A stretch of 64,000 nucleotides of DNA from JAGTRP01 sp035255045. Its GTDB lineage: Bacteria; Pseudomonadota; Gammaproteobacteria; Burkholderiales; Rhodocyclaceae. A program made the position numbers and the translations under genes. The notes under the pieces are model-generated. The model was not told the DNA's origin, ran no database searches, and saw only the letters and a list, made by a program, of their open reading frames with translations. The stretch is taken from positions 69,897-133,896 of the forward strand of contig DATFAA010000007.1 of NCBI GenBank assembly GCA_035255045.1, given 5' to 3'. This document shows, in pieces, positions 55,244-63,061 of the stretch; position 1 is the stretch's first letter, and each line of letters begins with the position of its first letter.

Positions 55244-55483
55244 CTGGACTGCCGCCCAGGCTGCGGGGCGTGCTGCATCGCCCCCTCCATCTCCTCGCTG
55301 GACAAGCCGGCAGGCACGGCCTGCCGGCACCTCACCGAGGACCGGCGCTGTGCCATTTTCGGCCGGCCGGAAAGGCCGTCCTGCTGCGCCGGCCTGCAGC
55401 CTTCCGAGGAGATGTGCGGTAGTGATCGGGAGTATGCCCTTACCTGGCTCACCGCATTGGAGCGGGCCACCCGGCCGGGATAA
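55244..55483 (+). CDS. YkgJ-type cysteine cluster protein (apparent CTG start)
   Basis: A cysteine-rich 79-residue protein: CRPGCGACC near the start, ACRHL, CAIFGRPERPSCC and MCGSDREY, the zinc/iron cluster pattern of the YkgJ family. No ATG, GTG or TTG occurs in frame near the conserved start. A CTG at 55244, three bases after thiC, follows GGAAGG (55231-55236) at a 7-base spacing and gives the expected N-terminus (LDCRPGCGACC). It is therefore probably co-transcribed with thiC under the riboswitch. Function is unknown. Its stop lies within the terminator stem. Confidence 0.78.
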   Translation: MDCRPGCGACCIAPSISSLDKPAGTACRHLTEDRRCAIFGRPERPSCCAGLQPSEEMCGSDREYALTWLTALERATRPG

Positions 55484-55500
55484 AATCCCGGCTCTTTTTT
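55475..55500 (+). terminator. Intrinsic terminator after thiC-ykgJ
   Basis: CCGGGAT (55475-55481), loop AAA and ATCCCGG (55485-55491) are followed by CTCTTTTTT. The stem includes the TAA of the ykgJ-type gene, and uppP begins 14 bases after the T-run. Confidence 0.88.
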
Positions 55501-55513
55501 CCCGGACACCGCC

Positions 55514-56338
55514 ATGGATTCGCTACTGCTCGTCAAAGCCCTCATTCTCGGTATCGTCGAAGGGCTGACCGAGTTCCTGCCGGTATCCTCCACCGGCCAC
55601 CTCATCCTGGCCGGCGAACTGCTCAACTTCAACGACGAGCGGGGCAAGCTGTTCGAGATCGTCATCCAGTCCGGCGCCATCCTGGCGGTGGTGTGGGAAT
55701 ACCGGGCCAAGCTCGCCGACGTCTTCGGCAACGCCTTCAGCGACCGCAAGGCCCAGAAGTTCATCCTCAACGTGGCCGTCGCCTTCCTGCCCCTGGCCAT
55801 CCTGGGCCTGCTCTTCGGCAAGGCCATCAAGGCCCACCTGTTCAATTCCACCACCGTCGCCACCACCTTCATCCTGGGGGCCTTCATCATCCTCTGGGCG
55901 GAACGGCGCCAGCACCGCATCCGCGTGGAATCGGTGGACGACATGACCGTCCTCGACGCCTTCAAGCTCGGCATCGCCCAGGCCTTCGCCCTCATCCCGG
56001 GCACCTCCCGCTCCGGCGCCACCATCATCGGCGGCCTGCTCTTCGGCCTGTCCCGCAAGGCGGCCACCGAGTTCTCCTTCTTCCTCGCCATCCCCACCCT
56101 GATCCTGGCTTCCCTCTACCAGCTCTACAAGGAGCGGGCCCTCCTCAACGGCGACGACCTGGGCATGTGGGCGGTGGGCTTCGCGGCTTCCTTCGTCTCG
56201 GCCTTCCTGTGCGTGCGCTGGCTGCTGCGCTACATCTCCAGCCACGACTTCTCCCTGTTCGCCTGGTATCGCATCGCCTTCGGCATCGTCGTGCTGGCCA
56301 CTGCCTACACCGGGGCCGTGCAGTGGACCGCCCAGTAA
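55514..56338 (+). CDS. uppP: Undecaprenyl-diphosphatase
   Basis: Recycles the undecaprenyl carrier lipid for peptidoglycan and LPS assembly. The 274-residue membrane protein has the BacA/UppP motifs LGIVEGLTEFLPVSSTGHLIL near the N-terminus (catalytic Glu/His) and IPGTSRSGATIIGGL in the second half, with about eight helices. It starts right after the thiC-ykgJ terminator. The esterase gene overlaps its end by 16 bases. Confidence 0.96.
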   Translation: MDSLLLVKALILGIVEGLTEFLPVSSTGHLILAGELLNFNDERGKLFEIVIQSGAILAVVWEYRAKLADVFGNAFSDRKAQKFILNVAVAFLPLAILGLLFGKAIKAHLFNSTTVATTFILGAFIILWAERRQHRIRVESVDDMTVLDAFKLGIAQAFALIPGTSRSGATIIGGLLFGLSRKAATEFSFFLAIPTLILASLYQLYKERALLNGDDLGMWAVGFAASFVSAFLCVRWLLRYISSHDFSLFAWYRIAFGIVVLATAYTGAVQWTAQ

Positions 56339-56895
56339 TCCTCTACCTCCACGGCTTCTGCTCCTCCCCCGCGTCCTGGAAGGCGAGACTGCTGGCCGAG
56401 CGCATGGCGACCCTGGGGCTGGGGGACCGCTTCCATTGCCCGCCGCTGTCGCCGGTGCCGACCGAGGCCGTCGCCGCGGCCGAAGCAATAATCGCCGCCG
56501 CCACCGGGCCAGTGACCCTGGTCGGCAGTTCCCTGGGCGGCCACTACGCCACGTACCTGGCCGAAAAGCACGGATTGCGGGCGGCGCTGGTCAATCCCGC
56601 TGTGGTGCACCGCCTCGACCTCGGCCTCTTCCTGGGGGAACACGCCAATTTCCACAGCGGCGAGCGCTTCACCTTCACCCCCGACCACGCTGACCAACTC
56701 CGGTCCCAGGTAGTTGCCCGCCCGACCCCGTCCCGCTACCTGCTGATGGTGGAGAAAGGCGACGAAGTCCTCGACTACCGCCATGCCCTCGAGCACTACG
56801 CCGGCTGTCGGCAGGTAGTCCTGGAAGGAGGCGACCACAGCTTCACGAGATTTCCGGAACATATATCCCAAATCATTGAATTCGCTGGGCTATAA
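56323..56895 (+). CDS. YqiA/YcfP-family alpha/beta hydrolase (esterase)
   Basis: A 190-residue alpha/beta hydrolase. It has ILYLHGFCSSPASWKA near the start, the nucleophile elbow VGSSLGGHYATYLA and the likely catalytic histidine in GGDHSFTRF. It resembles the small YqiA esterases. The start is the GTG at 56323, within the end of uppP and in frame with the conserved HGF region; no ATG precedes it in a suitable position. Substrate unknown. Confidence 0.86.
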   Translation: MDRPVILYLHGFCSSPASWKARLLAERMATLGLGDRFHCPPLSPVPTEAVAAAEAIIAAATGPVTLVGSSLGGHYATYLAEKHGLRAALVNPAVVHRLDLGLFLGEHANFHSGERFTFTPDHADQLRSQVVARPTPSRYLLMVEKGDEVLDYRHALEHYAGCRQVVLEGGDHSFTRFPEHISQIIEFAGL

Positions 56896-56902
56896 TCCGC
56901 CG

Positions 56903-58804
56903 ATGCACGTATTATTTGAAGAAGACGGCGGCTTCAAGACCGGCACCATCCTGGCCGACAACGAAGCTTCCCTACAAGTCGAAACCACCTCCGGCAAGCG
57001 CAGCAAGATCAAGGCGGCCACCGTGCTGCTGCGCTACCCGGAGCCTTCGCCTACCCAGCTGCTGGACCAGGCCGGTGCCCAGGCCGAAGGCATCGAACCC
57101 GAATTTCTATGGGAGTGCGCCAACGATGGCGAATTTTCATTTCTGGATTTTGCCCGCGACTATTACGGCCACGCCCCCGGCCCGGTCGAAGCGACGGCGG
57201 TGCTGCTTGCCCTGCATTCAGCGCCCGTCTACTTCCATCGCAAAGGCAAAGGCCATTTCAGGAAAGCCCCTCCCGACATTCTCAAGGCTGCTCTGGCCGG
57301 TCTTGAAAAAAAGCGTCAGCAAGCGCTTGCCATCGAGCACTGGGTCGAAGAGCTGAAGGCCTTCCGGCTGCCGCCGGAGATCGCCGCCCTCACCGATTCC
57401 CTGCTCTACGCCCCTGACCGCAACAAACCGGAAACCAAAGCCTTCGAGGCCGCCTGCACCGAGACCGGCCTGTCCGCCGCCCAACTGCTGTTCAAGTGCG
57501 GCGCCATCAAGTCGGCCTACCACTACCACTACCGCCGCTTCCTGCATGAGCAGTTCCCCAAGGGCACCGGCTTCCCGTCCCTGGAGGCCCCGCTGCCCCC
57601 CGGCGGCCTGCCCCGGGCCGAGGTGCTGGCCTTTTCCATCGACGACGCCGCCACCACGGAGATCGACGACGCCCTGTCGGTGACCCTGCTGCCGGGTGTC
57701 GGCAGCCGCATCGGCATCCACATCGCCGCCCCCGGCCTGGCCATCACCCACGGCTCGCCTCTGGACGGCGTTGCCCGGGCCCGCCTGTCCACGGTTTACA
57801 TGCCCGGCAACAAGATCACCATGCTGCCGGACGCCGTGGTGGCCAACTACACCCTGGCCGGCGGCGTGGACTGCCCTGCCGTCTCCCTGTACCTGACGGT
57901 GAACGAGTCCCTGGAAATCGTCGGGCACGAGTCCCACCTCGAGATGGTGCACATCGCCGCCAACCTGCGGCACCACGAAATCGAGCCCCTGTTCAATGCC
58001 GAGACCGTGCAGACCGGCGTGCCCGCCTTCCGCTTCCGGGACGAGCTGCTGCACCTGTGGCGCTTCGCCAATGCCTGCGAGGGCCGGAGGGGCAAGCCTT
58101 CGGCCACCCAGGGCATCAACGACTACAACTTCGCCATCGAGGGCGACCTGGCCGACCCGGATTCCTGCCGGGTCGACATCAGCGAGAGAAAGCGCGGCAG
58201 CCCCCTGGACAAGCTGGTGGCGGAGCTGATGATCGTAGCCAACTCCACCTGGGGCGGCCTCCTGGCCGAGAAGAGGATCGCCTGCCTGTACCGGGCCCAG
58301 ACCCAGGGCAAGGTCCGCATGACCACCTCCCCCCAGCCCCACGAGGGGCTCGGGGTACCCCAGTACGCCTGGATGACCTCGCCCCTGCGGCGCTACTGCG
58401 ACCTGGTGAACCAGTGGCAGCTCATCGCCTGCCTGTCCGGCGAGGCCCCGCCCTTTGCCCAGAAGTCGGCCGAACTCTTCGCTGCCATGCGGGACTTCGA
58501 AGTCACCTACGCCGCCTACGCCGATTTCCAGCGCCAGATGGAACGCTACTGGTGCCTGCGCTGGCTGCAGCAGCAGGGCGTTTCCCGGATCGACGCCACC
58601 GTGCGCCGGGAACAGACCGTCAAGCTCGACCACATGCCCCTGATGGTGCGGGTGCCGTCCCTGCCGGCCGACGCGGTCATGGGGCAACGGGTGCGCCTGG
58701 CCGTCGAAGGCATGGACCTCCTCAGCCTCGAACTGGGCTGCCGCCACCTGGAGACCCTGGCCGCCGGGGCTGACATGGAAGCGACCAACGAGGAAGAGCA
58801 GTGA
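56903..58804 (+). CDS. RNB-domain exoribonuclease (RNase II-like)
   Basis: 3'-5' exoribonuclease of 633 residues. The RNB catalytic region is FSIDDAATTEIDDALSV. Compared with E. coli RNase II, three of the four metal-binding aspartates align and the second (D207) is glutamate. GLLAEKRIACLYRAQ and MTSPLRRYCDLVNQWQL follow, as in the family. The N-terminal third differs from the cold-shock domains of RNase R. The ATG at 56903 is used; TATAAT lies at 56891-56896. An upstream ATG at 56876 would overlap the esterase gene. Confidence 0.9.
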   Translation: MHVLFEEDGGFKTGTILADNEASLQVETTSGKRSKIKAATVLLRYPEPSPTQLLDQAGAQAEGIEPEFLWECANDGEFSFLDFARDYYGHAPGPVEATAVLLALHSAPVYFHRKGKGHFRKAPPDILKAALAGLEKKRQQALAIEHWVEELKAFRLPPEIAALTDSLLYAPDRNKPETKAFEAACTETGLSAAQLLFKCGAIKSAYHYHYRRFLHEQFPKGTGFPSLEAPLPPGGLPRAEVLAFSIDDAATTEIDDALSVTLLPGVGSRIGIHIAAPGLAITHGSPLDGVARARLSTVYMPGNKITMLPDAVVANYTLAGGVDCPAVSLYLTVNESLEIVGHESHLEMVHIAANLRHHEIEPLFNAETVQTGVPAFRFRDELLHLWRFANACEGRRGKPSATQGINDYNFAIEGDLADPDSCRVDISERKRGSPLDKLVAELMIVANSTWGGLLAEKRIACLYRAQTQGKVRMTTSPQPHEGLGVPQYAWMTSPLRRYCDLVNQWQLIACLSGEAPPFAQKSAELFAAMRDFEVTYAAYADFQRQMERYWCLRWLQQQGVSRIDATVRREQTVKLDHMPLMVRVPSLPADAVMGQRVRLAVEGMDLLSLELGCRHLETLAAGADMEATNEEEQ

Positions 58805-59685
58805 ACACTGCGGTGCTGTTGGCGCCGGCGGCGCTACCGGATTCCCGCCGCCTGTGGACGGCCATCGGCATTTCTGTCGCCTTCCACGCCCTGCTCCTGA
58901 CCCTGCATTTCAAATTCCCCGAGGCCTCCCGGGAGCTCCGGGACAAGGCCATGGACATCATCCTGGTCAATGCCAAGTCGGCCCACAAGCCGTCTGCCGC
59001 CCAGGCCCTGGCCCAGTCCAACCTGGACGCCGGCGGCAACACTGACCAGGACCGCCGGGCCAAGACCCCCTTGCCGCCCACCCAGCGCCAAGCCGCCGGC
59101 AACGACCTCGAGCATATGCAGCGCCGGGTCCGGGAACTCGAGGCCCAGCAGCAGAAGCTCCTGGCCCAGGCCAAGAGCCTGCGCACCGCACCGCCCACCC
59201 AGAACGGCCAGGAACAGCCCCAGCCGACCCAGGTCAGCGGCCTCGACCTGGCCGAGCGGGCCCGGGCCATGGCACGCCTGGAGGGCGAGATCGGCAAGGA
59301 GCAGGACGAGTACAACAAGCGGCCCCGCAAGAAATTCGTCGGCACCCGGGCCGAGGAGTACCGCTTCGCCCAGTACATCGAGGACTGGCGGCAGAAGGTC
59401 GAGCGGGTCGGCACCCTCAACTACCCGGACGCCGCCCGGGGCAAGCTCTATGGGGCCCTGGTCCTGTCGGTCAGCATCCGGCCGGACGGATCGGTGCTGA
59501 ACATCGAGATCAACCGCCCCTCCGGGCACAAGACGCTGGACGACGCCGCCCGCCGCATCGTCGCCATGGCCTCCCCCTATGCCGCCTTCCCGCCCGACAT
59601 CCGGCGGGATACCGACGTCCTGGTCATCACCCGTACCTGGAGCTTCACCCGCGGCGACAACCTGGAAACCGCCAAGGCACCATGA
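58801..59685 (+). CDS. Energy transducer TonB-like protein
   Basis: A 294-residue protein with an N-terminal membrane anchor (WTAIGISVAFHALLLTLHF), a long charged, coiled-coil-like periplasmic region (about 90-190, Gln/Arg/Glu-rich) and a C-terminal TonB domain with YPDAARGKLYGALVLSVSI and DAARRIVAMAS. It probably couples the proton-motive force to outer-membrane receptors, or acts as a TolA-like linker. No exbB/exbD is adjacent. The GTG start overlaps the exonuclease stop by 4 bases. Confidence 0.87.
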   Translation: MNTAVLLAPAALPDSRRLWTAIGISVAFHALLLTLHFKFPEASRELRDKAMDIILVNAKSAHKPSAAQALAQSNLDAGGNTDQDRRAKTPLPPTQRQAAGNDLEHMQRRVRELEAQQQKLLAQAKSLRTAPPTQNGQEQPQPTQVSGLDLAERARAMARLEGEIGKEQDEYNKRPRKKFVGTRAEEYRFAQYIEDWRQKVERVGTLNYPDAARGKLYGALVLSVSIRPDGSVLNIEINRPSGHKTLDDAARRIVAMASPYAAFPPDIRRDTDVLVITRTWSFTRGDNLETAKAP

Positions 59686-60497
59686 CCGACCGCTACGCCG
59701 TGTTTGGCAACCCCATCGGCCATTCCAAATCCCCGGCCATCCATGCCCGCTTCGCCGCCCAGACCGGCCAGGACCTGGTGTACGAGGCCCTCCTCGCCCC
59801 CCTCGACGGCTTCGCCGCCGCCGTCGCCGAGTTCGTGGCCGCCGGCGGCAAGGGCGCCAATGTCACCGTCCCCTTCAAGGAAGAGGCCTTCCGCCTCGCC
59901 GCCCGCCGCACCCCGCGGGCCGAACGGGCCGGTGCCGTGAACACCCTGGCCTTCGGGCCGGACGGCATCCTGGGGGACAACACCGACGGCGCTGGCCTCA
60001 CCCGGGACATCGAGGCCAACCTCGGCTTCCCCCTGGCCGGCCGCCGGGTGCTGCTCCTCGGTGCCGGCGGCGCCGCCCGGGGCACCATCGCCCCCCTGCT
60101 GGCCTGCCGCCCGGCCAGCCTCGCCATCGCCAACCGCAACGCCGGCAAGGCAGTCGCCCTGGCCGCGGAATTCTCCGATCTCGGCTCCATCCGGGGCGGC
60201 AGCTTCGAGGACCTGGCCGGCCAGAGCTTCGACGCGGTCATCAACGCCACCTCCGCCAGCCTCTCCGGCGAGGCCTTGCCCCTGCCGGCCGGCCTCTTCG
60301 CCTCCGGCAGCCTGGCCTACGACATGATGTACGGCAAGGGCGACACACCCTTCCTGGCCCTCGCCCGCCGGCAGGGTGCCGCTTGTCTGGCCGACGGCCT
60401 CGGCATGCTGGTGGAGCAGGCGGCGGAAGCCTTCCTCCTGTGGCGCGGCGTCCGCCCCGACACGGCCCCCGTCATGGCCGCCCTGCGCAACCCATGA
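59682..60497 (+). CDS. aroE: Shikimate dehydrogenase
   Basis: NADPH-dependent reduction of 3-dehydroshikimate to shikimate. The 271-residue protein has YAVFGNPIGHSKSPAIHARF, the substrate-binding GANVTVPFKEEAF with catalytic Lys, NTDGAGLTRDI, the NADP loop LLGAGGAARG and ADGLGMLVEQAAEAF. It overlaps tonB and mtgA by 4 bases each. aroQ of the same pathway lies at 34.7 kb. Confidence 0.96.
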   Translation: MTDRYAVFGNPIGHSKSPAIHARFAAQTGQDLVYEALLAPLDGFAAAVAEFVAAGGKGANVTVPFKEEAFRLAARRTPRAERAGAVNTLAFGPDGILGDNTDGAGLTRDIEANLGFPLAGRRVLLLGAGGAARGTIAPLLACRPASLAIANRNAGKAVALAAEFSDLGSIRGGSFEDLAGQSFDAVINATSASLSGEALPLPAGLFASGSLAYDMMYGKGDTPFLALARRQGAACLADGLGMLVEQAAEAFLLWRGVRPDTAPVMAALRNP

Positions 60498-61189
60498 GAC
60501 GGGCCGGGCGCTGGCTCAAGCTGAGCCTCCTCGCCATCCTCGGCCTCTTCCTGATCTGGCAGTTGTGGCTCCTGGGCTGGGTGCTCTACTGGAAGTGGTT
60601 CAACCCCGGCACCACCCACTTCATGGAAATCCGCCTGGCCGAGCTGCGGGAAAAGCGGCCGGATGCCCAGCTGGAGAAGCAGTGGGTGCCCTACGACCGC
60701 ATCTCGCCCCACCTCAAGCGGGCCCTTATCGCCGCCGAGGACGCCAAGTTCACCGACCATGAGGGTTTCGACTGGGACGGCATCCAGAACGCCCTGGAAA
60801 AGAACCAGCGGAAAGGCCGCTTCGTGGCCGGCGGCTCGACCATCTCCCAGCAGCTCGCCAAGAACCTCTTTCTCACTCCCCGGCGCTCCCTGGTCCGCAA
60901 GGGCGAGGAGGCGATCATCACCGTCATGATCGAAGCCACTTGGGACAAGCGGCGCATCCTGGAGGCCTATCTCAACGTGATCGAGTGGGGCAACGGCGTC
61001 TTCGGTGCCGAGGCGGCGGCCCGCCACTACTTCGGTACCGGTGCCGCCCGCCTGGGACCGGAGCAGGCGGCCCGGCTGGCCGGCATGGTGCCGGCGCCCC
61101 GCTATTACGACCGCAACCGCAATGCGCCGGGCCTGGCCAGGAAGACGGCCATCATCCTGGCCCGCATGCCGGCCGCCGAGTTGCCCTGA
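60494..61189 (+). CDS. mtgA: Monofunctional biosynthetic peptidoglycan transglycosylase
   Basis: Polymerises lipid II into glycan strands. The 231-residue GT51 protein has one N-terminal membrane helix (LSLLAILGLFLIWQLWLL), the catalytic AAEDAKFTDHEGFDWDGI, GGSTISQQLAKNLFL, KRRILEAYLNVIEWGNG and GAEAAARHYFG. There is no transpeptidase domain, hence monofunctional. It overlaps aroE (ATGA) and ends the rnb-tonB-aroE-mtgA run. Confidence 0.95.
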   Translation: MRRAGRWLKLSLLAILGLFLIWQLWLLGWVLYWKWFNPGTTHFMEIRLAELREKRPDAQLEKQWVPYDRISPHLKRALIAAEDAKFTDHEGFDWDGIQNALEKNQRKGRFVAGGSTISQQLAKNLFLTPRRSLVRKGEEAIITVMIEATWDKRRILEAYLNVIEWGNGVFGAEAAARHYFGTGAARLGPEQAARLAGMVPAPRYYDRNRNAPGLARKTAIILARMPAAELP

Positions 61190-61282
61190 GGGCCGCGCCG
61201 GTCGGCTTCCCGAACTTCGCTTTTTGTCCGAGTAGGACGGTGCCGCGGTGCTAAAATGGCACCCCCTCTGCCGCAGCGCACC

Positions 61283-62728
61283 ATGAGCGAAGACAGCCAG
61301 ATTTCCGATAGCGAAGACCTGCAGAAGCGCCTCGCCGAGGTGCAGACGCTGCTCGCCCGGCACAAGCTGGTGGAAGACCTGGTGCACCGCCAGGAGGCGG
61401 CCCCCAGCCAGGAGCAGGTGGAAGAGCTGGTGCACCGCCAGCACCTGGAAGAGCTCCAGAAGAAGCTGGAGTCCATGCACCCCGCCGACATCGCCTACAT
61501 CCTGGAAGCCCTGCCCCTGGAGGAGCGCCTCCTGGTCTGGGACCTGGTCAAGGCCGACCGGGACGGCGAGATCCTGCTGGAAGTCTCGGACGCGGTACGG
61601 GAAACCCTCATCGAGTCCATGGCCCGGGACGAGCTGGTGGCCGCCGCCGAGAAGCTGGACGCCGACGAGCTCGCCGACCTGGTCCCCGACCTGCCCCGGG
61701 AGGTCATCCAGGACGTCTTCCTCTCCCTTTCGGTGGAGGAGCGGGAGCAGCTGCGGGCCGCCATGTCCTATCCCGAGGACTCCGTCGGTTCGATCATGGA
61801 TTTCGAGATGGTGACGGTGCGGGAGGACGTCACCCTGGAAGTGGTGCTGCGCTACCTGCGCCGCTTCGACGAGCTGCCCGACCACACCGACCAGCTCTTC
61901 GTGGTGGACCGGGAGGAGTACCTCAAGGGCGTGCTGCCCCTCAACGTGCTGCTCATCAACGACCCCGACGTCGAGGTCGGCAGCGTCATGCAGACCGACT
62001 TCGTCGAACTCCAGCCCGACGACTTCGCCGAGGAGGCCGCCAAGGCCTTCGAGCGCTACGACCTGGTCTCCGCTCCGGTGGTGGGCCCGGACGGCAAGCT
62101 GGTGGGTCGGGTGACCGTCAATGCGGTGGTGGACTTCATCCGCGAGGAAGCCGAGAGCGAGCAGCTGGCCAACGCCGGTCTGCGGGAGGAGGAAGATATC
62201 TTCGCCTCGGTCTGGGACTCGGTGAAGAACCGCTGGTCCTGGCTGGCCGTCAATCTGGTCACCGCCTTCGTCGCCTCCCGGGTGATCGGCGCCTTCGAGG
62301 GCTCCATCGAGAAACTGGTGGCCCTGGCCGCCCTCATGCCCATCGTCGCCGGCATCGGCGGCAATTCGGGCAACCAGACCATCACCATGATCGTGCGCGC
62401 CATCGCCATGGGCCAGGTGCAGCCCGACGCCACCCGCCGCCTCCTGCGCAAGGAGCTGGGGGTGGCCTCCATCAACGGTCTCCTGTGGGGCGGACTGCTG
62501 GGGGTGATTTCCTGGTGGCTCTACGGCAGCGTCAAGCTCGGCCTGGTGATGACCGCCGCCATGACCCTCAACCTGCTCCTGGCGGCCTCCGCCGGGGTCG
62601 GCATCCCCCTCATGCGCCAGCGCCTGGGCGCCGATCCGGCGGTGGGCTCGTCGGTCATGATCACCGCCCTCACCGATTCGGGCGGCTTCTTCATCTTCCT
62701 GGGACTGGCGACCCTGTTCCTAATTTGA
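61283..62728 (+). CDS. mgtE: Magnesium transporter MgtE
   Basis: Mg2+ channel of 481 residues. A cytosolic N-domain (about 60-160, HPADIAYILEALPLEER and SYPEDSVGSIM) is followed by two CBS domains (about 165-285), the plug helix and five membrane helices with the selectivity segment GIGGNSGNQTITMIVRAIA. I use the ATG at 61283 (MSEDSQISD); an in-frame ATG at 61256 precedes it. The 93-base leader is too short for a full M-box and shows none. It overlaps the SMR gene by 9 bases. Confidence 0.94.
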   Translation: MSEDSQISDSEDLQKRLAEVQTLLARHKLVEDLVHRQEAAPSQEQVEELVHRQHLEELQKKLESMHPADIAYILEALPLEERLLVWDLVKADRDGEILLEVSDAVRETLIESMARDELVAAAEKLDADELADLVPDLPREVIQDVFLSLSVEEREQLRAAMSYPEDSVGSIMDFEMVTVREDVTLEVVLRYLRRFDELPDHTDQLFVVDREEYLKGVLPLNVLLINDPDVEVGSVMQTDFVELQPDDFAEEAAKAFERYDLVSAPVVGPDGKLVGRVTVNAVVDFIREEAESEQLANAGLREEEDIFASVWDSVKNRWSWLAVNLVTAFVASRVIGAFEGSIEKLVALAALMPIVAGIGGNSGNQTITMIVRAIAMGQVQPDATRRLLRKELGVASINGLLWGGLLGVISWWLYGSVKLGLVMTAAMTLNLLLAASAGVGIPLMRQRLGADPAVGSSVMITALTDSGGFFIFLGLATLFLI

Positions 62729-63061
62729 CCCGTCCGGGGTCACCAGCTTGAGCCCGACGATGCCGGCCACGATCAGGCCGATGCTGAGGAGCCGCGCCAC
62801 TTCCCGGGATTCGTTGAAGAGCGCCATGCCCAGCAGCGCCGTGCCGACGGCGCCAATGCCCGTCCACACCGCATAGGCCGTGCCCAGGGGCAGGGTCTTC
62901 AGGGACCAGCCGAGGAGCAGGACGCTGGCCGCCATGGCCGCCAGGGTGCCGAGGCTGGGCCATAGGCGGGTGAATCCCGCCGTGTATTTGAGCCCCACCG
63001 CCCACGCCACCTCGCACAGGCCGGCGACGAGGAGGATTCCCCAGGCGAAGCCGGAACTCAC
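62720..63061 (-). CDS. sugE: SMR-family exporter (SugE/Gdx type)
   Basis: Small multidrug-resistance type protein of 113 residues with four helices. It begins near GFAWGILLVAGLCEVAWAVG with the essential membrane glutamate in CEVAWAVGLKYT, followed by GFTRLWPSL and GTAYAVWTGIGAVGTALLG. The pattern is that of the SugE/Gdx guanidinium exporters rather than EmrE. The GTG at 63059-63061 (minus strand) overlaps the hemL stop by 4 bases, so it is translationally coupled to hemL. No guanidine riboswitch could be sited upstream because hemL abuts. Confidence 0.88.
   Translation of the reverse strand: MSSGFAWGILLVAGLCEVAWAVGLKYTAGFTRLWPSLGTLAAMAASVLLLGWSLKTLPLGTAYAVWTGIGAVGTALLGMALFNESREVARLLSIGLIVAGIVGLKLVTPDGSN

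Noticed and set aside
61190..61282. M-box or other Mg2+ riboswitch before mgtE
   Set aside because: The leader is only 93 bases with no recognisable conserved helices.
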